From contig JAFLJL010014858.1 in the NCBI GenBank assembly GCA_018398815.1, forward strand, positions 80,307-144,306: a DNA stretch of 64,000 bases, written 5' to 3'. Below, in pieces: positions 55,250 through 64,000 of this stretch. The stretch is from Conus ventricosus (lineage: Eukaryota; Mollusca; Gastropoda; Neogastropoda; Conidae). Both the position numbers and the translations under genes were made by a program. The notes beneath the pieces were generated by a model. That model did no database searches. It saw only the letters and a list, made by a program, of their open reading frames with translations, and was not told the origin of the DNA. How positions within the stretch are numbered: the stretch's first letter is position 1; each line of letters starts with the position of its first letter.

Positions 55250-56135
55250 AATTAAAAAATATATATTCCCCTAAAGGGTTTTGGGAAAGGAAAGATGCTA
55301 TTGAAAAACAAGTAAAGCTGCTAGGTGTCAACAATGCAAAAAACTGGTTTCAAAACAACAATTTGGCAAATAAATGCCTCCCCAAAAAAAATAAAAGGCC
55401 TAATTTGTTAACTCATTCCCCTAATGAACCCCCCAGATGGACTTGTTGTATCCCCCAGAAAAAAGTTAGAAAAAAAAGTTTAAGTATCTCTGACAGTTGT
55501 TGACAGGGCTTAAAGTAAAAGACGCCGAACTTTAACGATAAAACCAACGTGGGCTGGGGCTTTAAAACAAATAATCGAGGCCTATTAAAGTACCCTAAAA
55601 TGATCCAGGTTGATGATGGAAAAGATTTAAAGTTCTGTAAACCAGCTTTTTTTAAAAAACCTCATGTTACAGTTAAAGAGGGACCCCCAGGCAACAAATG
55701 AAGCCCTAGTAAAAATTTTAATAAGAATCTAGTAGCCGTTTACCTATAATTCACAAAAAAATTAGGACAGAAAAACCAACACAGAATGGGTTAGAGATTG
55801 CCAGCAGCTTACGTCCATGAACAATAAGAATTTAAAGCAACAGGCCTTAAACCAGAAAAACCAATCAAATAAAAAATTTTGATTACTGAAGATGTAGGGG
55901 ACTCAAAAACTCTTCCCGGGTTTGGGACAAAAAGTAAATACTTGTACCCCCGGGAAAGGCAGAATTTGTTTTAGAATTAGATACAGCCCCTTAGGGGAGT
56001 GTATATGAAGTTGAAAGAATCATAAAACAGCCCCCCCATAAAATATTTAAGAAATTTCCTCGTCAAAAAAAGCCTGCCCCTAAAAGATCCTTTGGGTTCG
56101 TAAAGACTGAAGTTGTCCCCAAACACAGTGACTAA
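55250..56135 (+). pseudogene. Polinton integrase (copy D), corrupted
   Basis: Longest view of the integrase gene in this window. N-terminal helix region near 55280-55350; a core segment LKYPKMIQVDDGKDLK near 55585, carrying one catalytic Asp of the DDE core; HVTVKEGPPGNK near 55665; FNKNL near 55715, where the Glu-bearing helix should be but is damaged; C-terminal part ending near 56135. Stops and frameshifts throughout. It directly abuts the 183-aa gene, which is convergent, with about 50 bp between them. Confidence 0.65.
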
Positions 56136-56184
56136 CAAAAAAAATAGTTTTTGCTAAACTTTTTTTTTTGTTGTTTTTTTGGGT

Positions 56185-56680
56185 TTAACATTTTTTTTGT
56201 TTTTCAATTTTCTTTTAATTGCATCGGTTTCCCGCTGAAGTAAAAACCCTTTTTCCATCCTTTGAATTCAATTTTTTTTGGGGCAAAATCCTCACCGTCA
56301 CCCCTAACTTCTGAAATTTTTTGCTGAATGTTTTCCCCGTAATTTTGCTTTTCTTTAAACCAATAACAAAGTTTGTGATCTAGGGCACAAAGGCAGTGTC
56401 TTTTGTAATTTTTGGGGTTATTTTTTTTTAAAAAAAGCCTTACAAATCAAAAACATGGGGCCTAAACCAAACCCAAAACCCCCCAAAGCTTAAAACTGGC
56501 CCAACCCCAAAAAACTAAAACAGCAACACTAACCCCCATTTTCCCACGACAGCCCATGACCAAATTAATAGAAAATTTTAAAGCTTTGATATTTTTTTCT
56601 AGTAACTTATATTATCCAAGTCGCTTTTTTATTTTTTTTTTAATTCTTATTTGCTTTAAACCCAAACTGTTGAACCCCAT
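56185..56680 (-). pseudogene. 183-aa Gly/Ala-hairpin protein (copy D), corrupted
   Basis: Collinear with 10146-10697 on the same strand (CAATTTTCTTTTAATTGCATC at 56203 and AGCAACACTAACCC at 56523). No intact frame. Its orientation is unchanged relative to A and B although the neighbouring integrase has flipped. Confidence 0.55.
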
Positions 56681-56699
56681 TTTTAAATAAGATTTAAAT

Positions 56700-57493
56700 T
56701 TTTAATTAATCTTTTAAATTTAACCTTCGGCAGCATTATTAACAGAGTAAAAACGCAATAAAAACAACAACTTAAGAAAATAAAATGGTACTGTTAGTTT
56801 GTCTTTTTTCAAAATTTCAGTAACCTTTTCAATATACAAAGGGGTTTAATTTTTTATCTCCGTTTTTGTAATTTCAATACTGGCTTAAGAGAGCATCCAA
56901 GTTTCAGCCCCTTTTTTTGAAACCTCTGTTAAGTTTTTGGCAAACTAATCTCCCCCCCAAAATAATAAAAAGCGAAAAAGCATCCATTTGCCTAGGTATA
57001 CCGTACGTTGGGTTAAATTCTAAACTGACAGTGCGCCCCCCCATTTTACTAAGGGCTTCTTTCTCGTCTTATACAGAACCCCGCTAGGTATTCAATATGT
57101 TTTTTCTGTTGGTTCCAATAGGGAACAAAAGGGGCCCGCATTAAAGCCTTTCTAAAAATTTTTGTTCTTACAATATACATTGGCTTCGCATTCAAACTTT
57201 AAATTCCATCAATTTCGGAAGCAACGCCCCAAAACATTCCTCTTTTTGAAGTTTTTATTCATTTTGCCAAAATCGTTTGCCCCTTAAAAAATTTCCCTCT
57301 TCTAGGGTAGGATATTGTGTCGTTTTTTGTCTTCAATTTCTGTTCGTTTTAAACCCCCCATCGTTTACTCCCAAACCATAAACAAAATTTCCTGGCACTC
57401 CTTTTAAACAATCCGGGGTTCGTAGGGCTTTTTAAAATCTACTGCAGTGCATTTTTGGATAGCCCCGCTTTTTATTCTGGCCCCTCGAGACAT
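56700..57493 (-). pseudogene. ~280-aa conserved Polinton protein (copy D), corrupted
   Basis: Start CAT at 57491-57493 in the conserved CCTCGAGACAT context. Blocks matching 31847-32689 are visible throughout (for example GGAAGCAACGCCC near 57218). Frames are broken. Confidence 0.5.
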
Positions 57494-57504
57494 TCTTTTT
57501 TAAA

Positions 57505-57676
57505 TTAAAATTTTAAAAAACAAATTGTTTAAAAAATTTCTAAACAAACTATTTAATGGAGGGGCATCCCAAGCATGTTTGCGTGTTTAACTTTCTTTAA
57601 GGGTAAGAAAAAGTTTATACCCAAACCCCACCCAAAGGCCAAACAGGCTTCACCACGTTAAAATCAACTCACCAGT

Positions 57677-57714
<38 letters not shown>

Positions 57715-59640
57715 AACTTTCACCCCATCTCGTTAAATGACATCGTTACAAACGCACCAGAAACTTTTTTAAAAAAATCTTTCTGCGTAAAATCTTAAAT
57801 CGATGAAAATGTTAATCTCTCTCAAGAACTCGAGGATCACATAGGCGGAACATCCTGAACAGGATCTTCATGGACTCCGCTGTAAAATGTTTGTGTCCAC
57901 ATGTGCAAGTCCCAACACTCTAAAAGAACATGTTTCTTGTGAGTGGCGCATGACATGGAATGCACCACGGAGCTTCTTCACTCTTTAAAAGGTAAGAATG
58001 GGTAAAATACGAATGGCCGGTGTGCGGCCGGCAAAAGAACCGTTTCCTCTTTACGACCACCGACGAAAGATGGGAGGAGTCCTTAAGGTTTTGGACGGAT
58101 CTGAAAGAGTTTGTTATTTGTCTGTGTGTTCCAATCCTCCTGCCAGAGGTCTCTCACATAATCGTTAAATTTTTTGGGTTTACATCTGAGCAGGGTATAT
58201 AAGTGTTGGACAGTTTCTCTTTGGGTGGCGTTCTTGGCTAAACGATCAACATTTCTTTTCCCCCCGATGCCAACATGACCAGGAACCCAAGCAAGAGTAA
58301 TGTTGTAACCGTCCACCTTCAACTTGCTAAAAAGTTTTAAAAAAAGTAAAAGTTCTGGATCTGAAGGTTGCGGCAGCTAGGGCCTCCAAAGCTGACAGCG
58401 AATCGACAGAACCAGAAAGCCCCTCTTCGAAGAATGTGAGATTATCTTCAAAGCCAGTACCAGAGCAGTAAGTTCAGCAGAATAGACAGAAAGCATCTGA
58501 ATGTATATTTTGCAACAGTATTTGAGAAGGGCCCCCAAGGGCAATAGGCTGCACAGGCCACTCCATCTTCAGACTTGGAACCGTCAGTGAAAACTTTTGT
58601 AGGATGGGAATTTGGAACAGAATCAGCATACAAAGCCTTGTACGCCGAGAGCTGGTAGACTCTTTACGAAAAGCTGCCAGATCAAAACGAAACTCTGGTG
58701 TGAAAAAGGTCCACGGTGGTTGATCCGAAATTGGAAAAATCGGATACTACACCTAGGTCTAGAAACCCGATTTCCCCACGTGAGGCTGCATACGAGACCA
58801 AACGGCGGAATACATTTCGGGTTGGTTTCGAAATTTGTTTTGAAACTGAGGGTCAAAGACACAGTCATAGGCGGATTTTTGCGGTTCTGAGGGAAAAGTT
58901 GATATAATAATTTTGTTCTTTTTTTTTTTTTTTTTAACTCATCTTTGTCCCTTTATTATTAATTTTCACTTAAACATTCTTCAAAAATATCTTTGTCCTT
59001 AGTGTAAATAATACAACCCCATTTTAACTGCGATCTAAAAGTCTTTTAGACAGCATTATATTTTGGTTAAGAGCCACACAGAAACTAAAAGGCGTGGCGG
59101 CCACTAAAGGCTAGCTTTGCAGAGCTTTTTTTTTTTTTAACAATGTCTCGTTCAGTGAACGTCATCAATAATAAACGTGTTTCAGTTCCCTCAAATAGTT
59201 TATAGTATTGTTCAAACAGTCGCTCAGTTTGTCGCTAGGATCAACTAAAAATATATTCTCGTCTGTCCAAAATAAAATTCCTTTCTTTGTAAGACTTGTT
59301 GTGTTAATGGTTGTGCAGAATATAACAATGTGCTCGTAATGAAACCTGTAAATTGTTTGTAACAAATCAAGTACGAGACAGTTTTCCCACACCCAGTAAC
59401 CGCAGTAAGAGAACAGTGTGGATCTTTTGGCAGAAACTTCAAGCTTCCATCTGTTTTTATTAGAATATTTCTTTACATTTTATAAGCCACACTTTAACCC
59501 GTTTTCTTCAATGTTTAACTGAGCATCACAAACCAATAAAAACATGCATTTGTATTGGCGCGTCTCCGTCTGCTTTCTTGCGAATATTTATTTGTATACC
59601 ATCTTGCCCTATCCTTTCTCCGCTTCCAAACAGCCTATTG
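57505..59640 (-). pseudogene. Packaging ATPase (copy D), interrupted by a LINE
   Basis: Two parts: about 59640-58930 and a 3' remnant at about 57590-57505. Walker A is better kept than in copy B: LTAVTGCGKTVSYLICYKQF near 59395; then FWTDENIFLVDPSDKLSD near 59250; the GRH region near 59080 is damaged. The N-terminus is fused by a deletion to the capsid remnant (the EAEKG motif near 59620 follows GADDLTIG directly). A reversed LINE fragment separates the last ~30 codons. Confidence 0.7.
57595..58915 (-). mobile_element. 5'-truncated copy of the 38922-type LINE, reversed, in the ATPase gene
   Basis: The 3' end matches 44780-44905 (CACCACGTTAAAATCAACTCA and an A tract at about 57679-57712). The body encodes, on the minus strand, the C-terminal segment, NITLAWVPGHVGIGGKRNVDRLAKNA near 58250 (RNase H end), VFTDGSKSEDGVACAAYCP near 58580 and upstream linker sequence to about 58905, where the copy is truncated. 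Frameshifted; about 1.3 kb. Confidence 0.8.
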
Positions 59641-59813
59641 TCAAATCGTCAGCGCCAAGATCAGGGAACATAACTGTTAAAACTTGTCCAGGCTGAATTG
59701 TTGATGGAGTATTTACACTAATTACAGTTTGTCTTATACCTTTCACGCCATGGGGTTCCTTCTCTCTTCTATATGGGTCGAGGTCACAACCGTATGAGTT
59801 CATTTTTATAAAA
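59640..59813 (-). pseudogene. Candidate major capsid protein, N-terminal stub (copy D)
   Basis: ATG 59811-59813. About 58 codons in one frame: MNSYGCDLDPYRREKEPHG, later VISVNTPSTIQPGQVLTV and MFPDLGADD, after which a deletion joins it to the ATPase N-terminus. The rest of the capsid-type gene and the unrecognised gene found in copy B at 33560-34380 are missing, so this copy cannot make capsids. The assignment is from memory of Polinton-like capsid N-termini and is tentative. Confidence 0.5.
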
Positions 59814-59836
59814 CATAAAAGAATATATAAAAAAAT

Positions 59837-61093
59837 ATGGATGAAGATTATGATGTGCCTGATCCTTCTGAAGAAGAAGAAGACGAAACACAATTGGGGC
59901 CTTCAGTAGATGAAGAAATGAAGGAGCAGCAGTAGGTCAAGGAGTAGGATTACGTCAAATGCGGTTGCTAGATAGAATTGAATCATTATATAGCCATATG
60001 GGCCGAGAGCAACCAAAATGCGCTTAGGGTTTCCAATTTTGAGATAGATAAAGATAATCATTTGAATTATAGAACCACTAAAGGGGACCTTGTGCGGTTT
60101 ACTAAAAGACCAAACTAACCCCGTTTTTAAAAACAAGCACAATTCTTGGAAAACTCCCTGTTGCTGACAAAAGGAAATTGAACTTTATTGGAGATTTAAG
60201 CTCTGAGGCTGTTAGTCGTTTACAAAACATCGCGCAAAGGTTGCCAACGCGATCTGAAATAGAAATGACCTCTTTTCAGATTTAGGCCCAAGAACAAATG
60301 AAATAATAAGAGAAATTGAAACGAGTTTAGATGAGGAGACACAGTTAATGACAATTGACAACTCTGAACCCACTGGTGAAATTGAGGCTCTTAGGAGTGA
60401 AAACGACAGGCTTAGGAGTGAAAACGATAGGCTTAGGCGTGAATTTAATGGCATAGGATGCTATTACAACTGTAAGGGAGGCACTAGCGCTCAATCTAGG
60501 AGAACTTGACAAGCTAAATAGAAAGATAGAAGAAGAAAAAATAAACTGGCCGATGCAATGATAACAATTTAGGGCGAGAAGAAAAGGCTAGAATACAGCA
60601 GAAAATACAGAATTTAATGTTAGAAAGGGCGGCCAGGTTAGAAGCGCTGTCTACTAACAGAGCGCAGCTAGCATCACAAACAAGCAGAATAAGAGAAACT
60701 ATAAACAGAATACTTTATGAAAACACTACGCTAGCTGAAAGAATAAGGGCGTTGTTCAGAGAACAGGAATTACAATAGTTAGTATATTAACGGCTGTTGG
60801 GTTGCTATCTCTACACTCGTTTATGCTTTAACTGGCAGTGCACCAACAGGACCAGTAACTCCTCCGACACCTCAGCCTGGTAAAAGTTGGATTAGAAAAC
60901 AATTACACCATCTAGCAAACTTATTAAAGAAGTTAGCTGCTAAAGCGCTTGATGCTCTGCCTGGCATAATTGGCAGTGTTGTTAGTTGGGTTTTGTCTAC
61001 TATAGGCAAGTTGCTGGTTATATGGCTGACCATCTGTGGACATTAGGAGTGCTAGCTGTTGGATTAATTTTTAGTGAAATAAAGTATGGCTAA
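59837..61093 (+). pseudogene. Acidic coiled-coil protein with hydrophobic C-terminus (copy D)
   Basis: ATG 59837 (MDEDYDVPDPSEEEEDET) to TAA 61091-61093, about 415 codons over several frames. Features: acidic N-terminus; a middle region with RLPTRSEIE; tandem heptads RSENDRLRSENDRLRR near 60400; a long Ala/Gln/Arg-rich coiled coil (about 60560-60770); a Pro/Gly hinge (TGPVTPPTPQPGKSW) near 60850; then hydrophobic helices (DALPGIIGSVVSWVLSTIGK near 60950 and a last helix LGVLAVGLIFSEIKYG). I recognise the family as widespread in animal Polintons, function unknown. A membrane-anchored spike, lytic or scaffolding protein is conceivable. Frameshifts near 59925, 60120, 60275, 60470, 60780 and 61020. 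Confidence 0.6.
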
Positions 61094-61104
61094 TCCAGTA
61101 AAAG

Positions 61105-62287
61105 TTAAAAACACAACGAGGGCTGTCTTTTCGTTAGTGTGACTGCCAGTGTGAGGCAGATCAACAGTGGTGTGCTTTCTGGGCTGCTTTCTGGCTGTGG
61201 GGCGCTTATAACTGGATCGCTTTCTTCGGGGCTAGGTACTTTCTTTAAAATGGATGGAGCGGGCCTTGTGTTTAAGCCTTGATTGTGTCCTAAGTTTTGG
61301 TCGTCTCCAGCTATAAGGATTTCATTGTTATAATTCTGTATCATGCTAATCTGTAGTCTAAGGTCAGAGGGTAGCATGTTAATCCATGGCCTACAACAAA
61401 GTCAACCTTTGACCTAGCATGCGCAAGAACGTCTTGATACCTTTGTATGCTGGCAGGCAAATCAACAGCAGAGTTAATAGCATCTTCTAAATTGGCTAGA
61501 AATTGTTTTCTAGCATCAAACCCTGTAGACTGATCAACTATGCTAGACTTGGTCTGTGCTTGCGCTCCTAATAGACACCAAACGTATGTCCTTATGGAGT
61601 CATTAAGTCTTTGCACTCCTGGCATTGTAGACCTTCACTTTCATCTAAGATAAATGTTGCCAAGCATTAGGGTGTTTTTGTTCTATGGATCCCAATCAAA
61701 CCTGTTTGTTTGGTTGAAAAGAGGTGTGACCAGGCCAGTAGTCATAAGTATATTCTCTTTTTGTGCCCACAAATACAATGTGCCTAACCCATGATTGCGG
61801 TCTAACTTTTATCTAAAATCAGTTGAAGGATCAATGTTAAATTCGTTGCAAATTCTTTCATATGCATTATGTCCATTGGGCTTTTAAATGGATTAAACGC
61901 GTTTGTCGCTGGGGAGGGGCACTTGTAGTTCAGTTAGTATTCGTCTGTACTGGTAATAAACATGAAAGTTATATACTGCCCTTACTAAAAGATTGGGATG
62001 GTTTAAATGGTTTGCATAATGAAACACCGCAGCCAGTAGTTGCGCAGTAAAACGGCAAAATTTAACTGATTCTGGTAAAACATCATAGGGCGGGATGACC
62101 ATGCTGATGGTACTCTATCATTATTTATTGGCGGATTTGAATATCTAGTTAGTGGGTTTACAAGTCTGACTTGGAAGCCGTATGATTCATCTACTGCAAT
62201 GGTTAGATTGCTGAAGTCTAAAGATTTGGGGTTATATAACGCTCCTACATTGTAAGTGGCGCTTTCGTTATATTTAAAAGGCTCCAT
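61105..62287 (-). pseudogene. ~390-aa conserved Polinton protein (copy D)
   Basis: ATG 62285-62287 (MEPFKYNESATYNVGALYNP) to a stop at 61105-61107. Segments: 62287-62100; 62102-61893 with FCRFTAQLLAAVFHYANHLN; a short NPFKSPMD-type link near 61880; RLNDSIRTYVWCLLGAQAQT near 61600; DARKQFLANLEDAINSAVDL near 61480; MLPSDLRLQISMIQNYNNEI near 61370; a Ser/Pro-rich tail. Three to four frameshifts. It is better preserved than copy B because no poly-A insertion is present. Tail-to-tail with the coiled-coil gene (11-bp spacer). Confidence 0.6.
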
Positions 62288-62322
62288 TTTAAAAATTAAT
62301 TTTTAAAATAGTTATAAAAAAG

Positions 62323-62376
62323 ATGTACATCTATATAAACCAACAAAACAAAAGTGTGTTCTTAACGTACCCAATT
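62323..62376 (+). pseudogene. 263-aa protein gene cut by LINE insertion (copy D)
   Basis: ATG 62323; 18 codons (MYIYINQQNKSVFLTYPI) match the start of 37060-37851, then the LINE begins at 62377. Confidence 0.75.
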
Positions 62377-62436
62377 CCCTCCGGGGGTTGCGACCTTGTC
62401 GTGGTCGGAGGGCTTGCGCGGTCCAGTGATCCCTTA
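62377..62436 (+). ncRNA. Candidate HDV-like ribozyme, second LINE copy
   Basis: Same fold as at 38922. P1 and P3 are unchanged. In P2, A to G gives GGGGT opposite ATCCC, replacing an A-U by a G-U pair, and the loop changes from TTGCCGT to TTGTCGT. Variation is confined to wobble and loop positions. Confidence 0.45.
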
Positions 62437-63091
62437 GGCTTTGCTGGCGGGGCATCAATACTTGGAGATAGGCTGGTTTTTTCCAACTGCTTCTAGGCCT
62501 GTGAAGTTGAGATGCTGCCTGGCCTAAGCGTAAACGTGGTAAGGAGTTGATGCCCCTTGTAGGGCTTCCATGTCAGATAGGCTAAGGGTGAGGATCCTGA
62601 CTAAGAGTAACCCGCCTTTCTCCTTTTCTTGTTTTCTGCCTTTCTTGTTTGGCCCTTTTCTATCTTCGTCTCCCCTTCAAGTCTTCTTTTCCACACTCCT
62701 TTTCTCTCTGTGGTCTCCTTAAGATCCGCCGCGTTTGCCGTGCGGTGCGACCTGTGTCGGAGGGGAATGACATCCTGGTGATTGAGAGGGCCAGCGCTCT
62801 CAACACATCACTTTGGCTCGGACCTCTCCTAGACAGGGAGTACACTTTGGCCCGGGTGTACTAATCGGCTCCCCTTCTTGGGGCTGGGTCAAGACAGACA
62901 GTCCCCTGCTGGCCAAGTAAACCCCTGCAGTGCTCAGCTCTCTGTTCCGGGAGTTGAGCATGATCAGGGGGGATAGGGTTGGTGGTTTCTGTTTGTCGTA
63001 TATCTCTCCCCAAGCCTGGAAGGGGTCAAGACATTGGTTTCTTGGGCCCCGGCCCCTTAGTTGGACTCCAAGGTGGGTGGGTAAGGGAGAG

Positions 63092-64000
63092 ATGAAACAT
63101 CATAAAATTATTATGGCTTTTTCAAAACACATCCCCCCAAAAAAGAGGAAGGCAGCATCCCCCATTTCAGGGGATTTCGATTCTGACAGCGATTCGGATA
63201 TGGAGGTACGACAGAAGACAGGTTTCTGGGCTTCCTGCCTCGTTATGGAAGGAACGGAGCAAGAAAGACCCCTTTCAGCTCTGAGCCCTTTTGCTATCCA
63301 AAAGGGCTTTCAAGGTCTAGCAGGTGACCCTCAGTCTGTCAAAAGGTTGAGGAATGGCTCGTTTCTAATTCAATGTCGATCAAAAAAGCAATCTGAACAG
63401 CTGTTGAGAGCAACAAAACTAGTGGACAGGGAGATCAGGGTGACTCCTCATAAGCAGTTAAATTCGTCAAAAGGTGTGATTAGCTGCAGAGATCTATCAG
63501 GTGTCTCAGAGGCAGAGATCAAACGGAACTGGCGTCCCAGGGTGTGACGGAGGTGCGCAGGGTGACAGTAAAAAAGGGTGCAGAAAGAGTGGACACCAAC
63601 ACCCTCTTTCTGACGTTCTGCAACCCTGTGCTGCCTCCGGTCATCAAAGTCGGTTACCTAAATGTTCGTGTTCAGCTGTATGTGCCGTCCCCATTGAGGT
63701 GTTTCCGATGCCAGAGGTTTGGCCATGTCAGAGACCGCTGTTCTGGGCAGGAGTGTGCGGTGTTTGCTGCAAGGCAACCATGATGGGCCGTGCAAGATCT
63801 GGCACATTGTGCTAACTGCGGTGGTGACATCCCTCCTCTTCAGAAATTGCCCTCTTTGGATTCAGGAATCTGCATACAAGAGTTAAACAGAAAAGAAGTC
63901 CCTTTTTGAAGCGGAAACAGGTGTGGAGTCAGACGACAGCTCTTCGTATGCTTACCCTAAAGAAATTCCCACAGTTCCCACTCGCAGTCGCTGTCAGCTG
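63092..64000 (+). pseudogene. LINE ORF1 (second copy), 5' part, frameshifted
   Basis: ATG 63092 (a nearby in-frame ATG is at 63113). Codons to 63547: basic/Ser-Asp-rich N-terminus (PPKKRKAASPISGDFDSDSD) and an RRM-like segment (GSFLIQCRSKKQSEQLLRAT, REIRVTPHKQLNSSKG). After a frameshift near 63520, VLPPVIKVGYLNVRVQLYVP and the first CCHC knuckle CFRCQRFGHVRDRC near 63705. More frame changes follow near 63755. Gag-like RNA-binding role. Confidence 0.75.

Larger units (their letters stand above)
48777..62376 (+). mobile_element. Polinton/Maverick copy D, left end to LINE insertion, with inverted gene block
   Basis: Starts AGAATGTAAATATGTTCGTT at 48777. Order: 109-aa and 86-aa genes (+), polymerase (+), repeat spacer, accessory genes (-), small membrane genes (+), integrase (+), then 183-aa and ~280-aa genes (-), ATPase (-), capsid remnant (-), coiled-coil protein (+), ~390-aa protein (-) and the start of the 263-aa gene (+), which a LINE cuts at 62377. 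It is diverged from A/B at many sites, so it is an independent copy. The integrase-polymerase block is reversed relative to B. 53300-57500 is corrupted. The right terminus is beyond the window. Confidence 0.85.
62377..64000 (+). mobile_element. Second 38922-type LINE, 5' part, running off the window
   Basis: Starts CCCTCCGGGGGTTGCGACC, aligned with 38922 onward; the first 1.6 kb (5' UTR and most of ORF1) is present. The start at the same base as the other copy shows that 62377 is the true 5' end. It is inserted in the 263-aa Polinton gene. The target duplication cannot be checked because the 3' end is outside. Confidence 0.85.

Overview
The window is eukaryotic genomic DNA dominated by nested mobile elements. 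Polintons (Mavericks), Penelope-like elements, RNase-H-bearing LINEs, a LINE with a restriction-like endonuclease, tRNA-derived SINEs and long CA/CT microsatellites together suggest an invertebrate animal, plausibly a mollusc. The species cannot be fixed from the sequence. I see no convincing host gene.

The main content is one family of Polinton/Maverick elements (endogenous, adintovirus-like dsDNA virus relatives) present three times. Copy A (1-11343) is partial: it starts inside the integrase and ends at a 1000-N gap. Copy B (18968-38028) is complete. It has ~230 bp terminal inverted repeats and a near-perfect 6-bp target duplication, and it sits inside the GIY-YIG domain of a Penelope element. 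Copy D (48777-62376) has a left terminus but runs into a LINE on its right side. The family encodes a retrovirus-type integrase, a protein-primed family B DNA polymerase, a packaging ATPase, a candidate major capsid protein, a coiled-coil protein with a hydrophobic tail, several small membrane proteins and conserved proteins of unknown role. Nearly all long genes carry frameshifts, stops or insertions. The cleanest reading frames are 10146-10697 and 37060-37851.

Layout: 1-11343 Polinton A, with a 2975-bp LTR-like insertion splitting the polymerase; 11344-12343 gap; 12344-18967 flank with microsatellites, Penelope remnants, a SINE and a decayed LINE; 18968-38028 Polinton B; 38029-45005 Penelope remnant and a 51-bp minisatellite, itself split by a 5986-bp LINE (38922-44907, 12-bp target duplication); 46340-48293 a 5'-truncated LINE with an intact RNase H frame; 48777-62376 Polinton D, broken by a reversed LINE fragment in the ATPase and by a second full-length-type LINE start at 62377 that runs off the window.

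Three points stand out. The integrase-to-polymerase block is inverted in D relative to A and B, while the capsid-side block is not. The terminal repeats contain an inner, inverted copy of their own tip that also encodes the end of a protein. A 109-aa protein beside the polymerase looks like a stand-alone paralogue of the polymerase's N-terminal region. Caution: A and B are almost identical where both read cleanly, share the same insertion and the same nonsense codon, and B alternates between clean and badly corrupted sequence. Part of this arrangement is therefore probably an assembly artefact.
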